From Synechococcales cyanobacterium 340R_concoct_173_sub (GTDB lineage Bacteria > Cyanobacteriota > Cyanobacteriia > Leptolyngbyales > Leptolyngbyaceae), in assembly GCA_025354065.1 (NCBI GenBank), contig JANXNM010000523.1, positions 1-7,152 of the forward strand: 7,152 bases of DNA. The letters run 5' to 3'. Position numbers and translations under genes: made by a program. The notes below the pieces were generated by a model. It made no database searches, had not been told where the DNA came from, and saw only the letters and a list, made by a program, of their open reading frames with translations. Positions 4,567 to 7,152 of this stretch are shown in pieces (positions within the stretch are counted from its first letter, which is position 1; every line of letters begins with the position of its first letter).

Positions 4567-6495
4567 ATGAATTCAAAATCTTCGACATTACTCGATCGTT
4601 CTAAATTGAGTTTGTCTCATTGGCTATTGAAGGGCAACAATTCCAACGAGGAACATCATCAGTATCCCTGGTGGAAGGTAATGTGTCTGACAGGAGTGGA
4701 TTATTTCTCGACCCTAGGATATCAGCCTGGAATCGCAATTCTAGCCGCAGGTTCCCTTGCACCAATTTCGACTCTTATTCTGATTCTGTTAACGCTGTTC
4801 GGGGCATTGCCGATTTATCGATGGGTGGCGAAAACGAGTCCTAACGGTGAAGGCTCGATTGCGATGTTAGAAAATCTCTTGTCTTGGTGGCAAGGAAAGC
4901 TTTTAGTCTTGATTCTGTTGGGATTTGTAGCGACAGATTTCATCATTACCATTACCTTGTCAGCCGCCGATGCCACAGCCCATTTAATCGAAAATCCTTG
5001 GTTACATCCATTGCTCCAGGGGCATCATGTCGAAATTACGCTCCTTTTGGTTGGTATGTTGGGAGTAGTGTTTTTGAAAGGGTTCCAAGAAGCGATCGAT
5101 CTTGCCGTCATATTAGTAATTGTTTATTTGTTTTTGAATTTTATTGTCATTGGCAAGGGTGTTTCATTAATATTCCACGATCCAAGTCTGTTGGTCGGTT
5201 GGCAACGATCGTTGTTTGCCGAACACCATAACAATGTGTTAGAAATGCTAGGAATTTCGGCATTACTATTCCCAAAACTCGCCCTAGGACTTTCAGGATT
5301 TGAAACAGGTGTGGCGGTCATGCCATTGATTAAAGGTGCAAAGCTAGATGATGAAGGCAAACCCATTACCCGGATTCAAAACACCTACAAACTCCTGACA
5401 ACCGCTGCTTTAATCATGAGCTTCTTTTTGCTCACCAGTAGCTTTGTGACGATGCTTTTAATTAAGCCCGCCGAATTCCAACCGGGTGGTCAAGCGAATG
5501 GTCGTGCCCTAGCGTATATGGCTCATCTTTACTTAGGTGATGCGTTTGGGACTGTCTATGACTTGAGTACGATCGGGATTCTTTGGTTTGCTGGCGCTTC
5601 GGCAATGGCGGGATTATTAAATATTGTGCCGCGTTATTTGCCGCGTTATGGCATGGCTCCGTTTTGGACAACGGCGGTTCGGCCCTTGGTTTTGGTATAT
5701 ACCGCGATCGCGTTCTTTGTTACGGTGCTGTTCAAAGCAGATGTAGATGCTCAAGGTGGAGCCTATGCAACGGGCGTATTAGTCCTCATGAGTTCGGCAG
5801 CGTTTGCCGTGACATTGCTGGCCCGTAGAAAGCGGAAAAAACGCAGCGTCATCATGTTCAGTCTGATTACAATAGTCTTTTTGTATACAACAGTTATCAA
5901 TGTCATAGAACGGCCTGAAGGGTTGCATATTGCAGGATTCTTCATTGGTGCCATTGTCGTTACGTCCTTGATTTCGCGGGTATGGCGATCGACTGAACTA
6001 CGATCCGATCGGGTAGAAATGGATGAGATGGCATTGTCATTTATTGATAATGCAGGTACGGATCTAATTCGATTAGTGGCAAATCGCCGACATTATAATA
6101 GCGAGGAGGAGTATTTAATTAAGGCCCAGGAAGTTCGTGAAGATAATCACATTCCCAATAGTGCACCGATTTTGTTTTTAGAAATTCAAGTGGTTGATGC
6201 GTCAGATTTCACCAAACCGATCATTGTTGAAGGTACGATGGTGGGCGAATGTCAAGTTCTCAAAGCTTATGGCACAGCAGTTCCAAATACTATTGCGGCC
6301 ATTCTCTTGTCTATTCGCGATCGGAGCGATCGATTGCCCCACGCCTATTTTGGCTGGATTGAGGGCAACCCGATTCAGTACCTATTGCGATTTATTCTGT
6401 TTGGAGAAGGCGACATTGCGGTGGTAACTCGTGAGGTGTTGCGAACGGCAGAACCAAACTCAAAAGCCCGTCCAGCCATCCACGTTGGAGGATAA
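4567..6495 (+). CDS. APC/KUP-like multispanning membrane transporter with C-terminal soluble domain
   Basis: From the ATG at 4567 the protein has 642 residues. The membrane part (about 37-471) begins with [20 protein letters not shown], the unwound-TM1-type glycine-rich motif of the APC superfamily, and continues with about twelve hydrophobic segments. NGEGSIAML (93-101) recalls the GEGG motif of KUP potassium permeases. A basic cluster (ARRKRKKRS, about 419-427) lies between late membrane segments. The C-terminal 165 residues or so are soluble and end in [20 protein letters not shown]. Related cyanobacterial proteins are usually labelled amino acid transporter, but the substrate (amino acid or cation) cannot be told from the sequence. 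A TTG at 4555 would add four residues; neither start has a strong Shine-Dalgarno. Hairpins lie on both sides, suggesting a single-gene unit. A HIP1 octamer lies inside the gene. Confidence 0.75.
   Translation: MNSKSSTLLDRSKLSLSHWLLKGNNSNEEHHQYPWWKVMCLTGVDYFSTLGYQPGIAILAAGSLAPISTLILILLTLFGALPIYRWVAKTSPNGEGSIAMLENLLSWWQGKLLVLILLGFVATDFIITITLSAADATAHLIENPWLHPLLQGHHVEITLLLVGMLGVVFLKGFQEAIDLAVILVIVYLFLNFIVIGKGVSLIFHDPSLLVGWQRSLFAEHHNNVLEMLGISALLFPKLALGLSGFETGVAVMPLIKGAKLDDEGKPITRIQNTYKLLTTAALIMSFFLLTSSFVTMLLIKPAEFQPGGQANGRALAYMAHLYLGDAFGTVYDLSTIGILWFAGASAMAGLLNIVPRYLPRYGMAPFWTTAVRPLVLVYTAIAFFVTVLFKADVDAQGGAYATGVLVLMSSAAFAVTLLARRKRKKRSVIMFSLITIVFLYTTVINVIERPEGLHIAGFFIGAIVVTSLISRVWRSTELRSDRVEMDEMALSFIDNAGTDLIRLVANRRHYNSEEEYLIKAQEVREDNHIPNSAPILFLEIQVVDASDFTKPIIVEGTMVGECQVLKAYGTAVPNTIAAILLSIRDRSDRLPHAYFGWIEGNPIQYLLRFILFGEGDIAVVTREVLRTAEPNSKARPAIHVGG
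5704..5711. repeat. HIP1 octamer
   Basis: GCGATCGC, the highly iterated palindrome typical of many cyanobacterial genomes, occurs here. Many near copies (GCGATCG, CGATCG) occur throughout the window. It supports the cyanobacterial origin. Confidence 0.85.
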
Positions 6496-6504
6496 TCTAA
6501 AATA

Positions 6505-6544
6505 ATTCAGGCTAACGTTCAAACTCTGAATATTTAGCCTGAAT
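6505..6544 (+). terminator. Inverted repeat between the transporter and the polynucleotide kinase gene
   Basis: ATTCAGGCTAA (6505-6515) pairs perfectly with TTAGCCTGAAT (6534-6544). A few A-T pairs extend outward around one bulge, and an inner stem forms from TTCA (6518-6521) and TGAA (6527-6530). It begins 9 nt after the transporter stop and is followed by T-rich DNA (ATTTGATAGTCTTT), consistent with a terminator for the transporter. It is symmetric enough to act on either strand. Confidence 0.65.
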
Positions 6545-6588
6545 ATTTGATAGTCTTTAAATTAAACATTTAACATTCTCAATTCAAC

Positions 6589-7152
6589 ATGACCCTCAAA
6601 CTCATACTCACACGCGGTCTTCCAGCTAGTGGTAAGACTACTTGGGCTAAGCAATATATTCAAAGAAATATTCAAACCGTAAATCTTTGTAAAGATGACC
6701 TTCGGCTTCAAATGGCAGATACGAAAAATCGCGAAGAGCAGGTGATCCGAAATCGTGATCTTTTAACGGAGAACTACCTTAGCGAGGACTATTCTGTCAT
6801 TTGGTCTGATACTAATCTTAATCCCATTCATATGACCCGCGCTACCGAAATCGCTGCAAAATATGATGCTGAATTGGTGATTAAAGACTTTACTCATGTA
6901 AGTTTAGCTAAATGTATTAAGCGAGATCTGCTGCGCTTTAATTCAGTTGGGCAGCAGGTAATTTATAAAATGTATTATGACTATCTAGAACAACCCCAAC
7001 CCTCTCCGGCAACAAATCCCGATCGCCTCAATTGCTACTTAGTCGATGTGGATGGAACCGTTGCTATTAATACCACCCGCCCTCCGTTTGCTTGGCATCG
7101 CGTCGATGAAGATAGTCCAAACTTGCCCGTAATTCAACTAGTTCAGCAATTG
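6589..7152 (+). CDS. T4 Pnkp-like polynucleotide 5'-kinase/3'-phosphatase (partial, runs off window)
   Basis: The 188 codons in the window match the layout of bacteriophage T4 polynucleotide kinase-phosphatase (about 300 residues), which heals broken RNA or DNA ends by phosphorylating 5'-OH and removing 3' or 2',3'-cyclic phosphate. Visible are a P-loop GLPASGKTTWAK (10-21, with K16/T17), CKDDLR (34-39; D36 and R39 align with T4 D35 and R38) and WSDTNLNP (72-79). A lid-like segment IKRDLLRFNSVGQQVIYKMY (110-129) follows, then LVDVDGT (151-157), the DxDGT acyl-phosphatase (HAD) motif with D153 and D155 equivalent to T4 D165 and D167. By my alignment T4 R126 falls on a tyrosine here, next to a lysine, which may or may not matter. 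The ATG at 6589 has no strong Shine-Dalgarno. The gene follows a terminator-like hairpin, so it is probably transcribed on its own or with genes to the right. Confidence 0.85.
   Translation, partial: MTLKLILTRGLPASGKTTWAKQYIQRNIQTVNLCKDDLRLQMADTKNREEQVIRNRDLLTENYLSEDYSVIWSDTNLNPIHMTRATEIAAKYDAELVIKDFTHVSLAKCIKRDLLRFNSVGQQVIYKMYYDYLEQPQPSPATNPDRLNCYLVDVDGTVAINTTRPPFAWHRVDEDSPNLPVIQLVQQL

Noticed and set aside
4620..6427. Several open frames of 60-115 codons on both strands inside the transporter gene.
   Set aside because: All overlap the well-supported 642-residue membrane protein in other frames and have arginine/cysteine/serine-rich shadow composition.
1..7152. CRISPR arrays, tRNA or rRNA genes, phage structural genes.
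   Set aside because: No regularly spaced repeats, no tRNA-like cloverleaf or rRNA stretches and no phage structural genes were seen. The T4-like kinase alone is not evidence of a prophage.

Overview
The window looks like chromosomal DNA of a cyanobacterium, probably a filamentous or Leptolyngbya/Oscillatoria-like one. CGATCG/GCGATCG motifs are very frequent and one full HIP1 octamer (GCGATCGC, 5704-5711) is present. The gene content also fits: a COP23-domain secreted protein and a plant/cyanobacterial-type glycerate kinase. The genus cannot be fixed from the sequence.

Left third (1-2600), a decayed region. On the minus strand lie a broken ABC-transporter permease (1-178) and, before it in reading order, the C-terminal two thirds of a NitT/TauT-type ABC substrate-binding protein (239-916). 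The binding-protein fragment stops exactly at the end of a complete 1147-bp IS1-like insertion sequence (917-2063; 23-bp terminal inverted repeats, one DDE transposase on the minus strand). On the other side the DNA resumes, on the plus strand, in the middle of a biotin-carrier domain (2064-2205; ECMKMEM motif). This is followed by a stand-alone homologue of the allophanate hydrolase C-terminal domain (2209-2598). The IS has no target duplication and separates halves of two different, oppositely oriented genes, so it marks a rearrangement or deletion and not a simple insertion. The fragments fit the remains of a urea carboxylase/allophanate hydrolase locus with its associated ABC transporter.

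Middle (2644-4369). A D-glycerate 3-kinase of the GLYK type (minus strand, photorespiratory glycerate salvage) is divergent from a secreted COP23-domain protein (plus strand). A 74-nt, nearly palindromic hairpin follows the COP23 gene.

Right (4567-7152). A large APC/KUP-like membrane transporter with a C-terminal soluble domain has a short leader holding several small inverted repeats, two of which are mutually exclusive. A strong inverted repeat separates it from the start of a T4-Pnkp-like polynucleotide 5'-kinase/3'-phosphatase (6589 to the window end, incomplete). That gene is a candidate RNA-repair enzyme and the most interesting intact gene here. It shows 188 residues, with a P-loop, an SDTNLNP motif and a DVDGT phosphatase motif. 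A partner such as an RNA ligase, if present, would lie beyond the window.

There are no tRNA or rRNA genes, CRISPR arrays or phage structural genes. Apart from the IS there is no intact mobile element.
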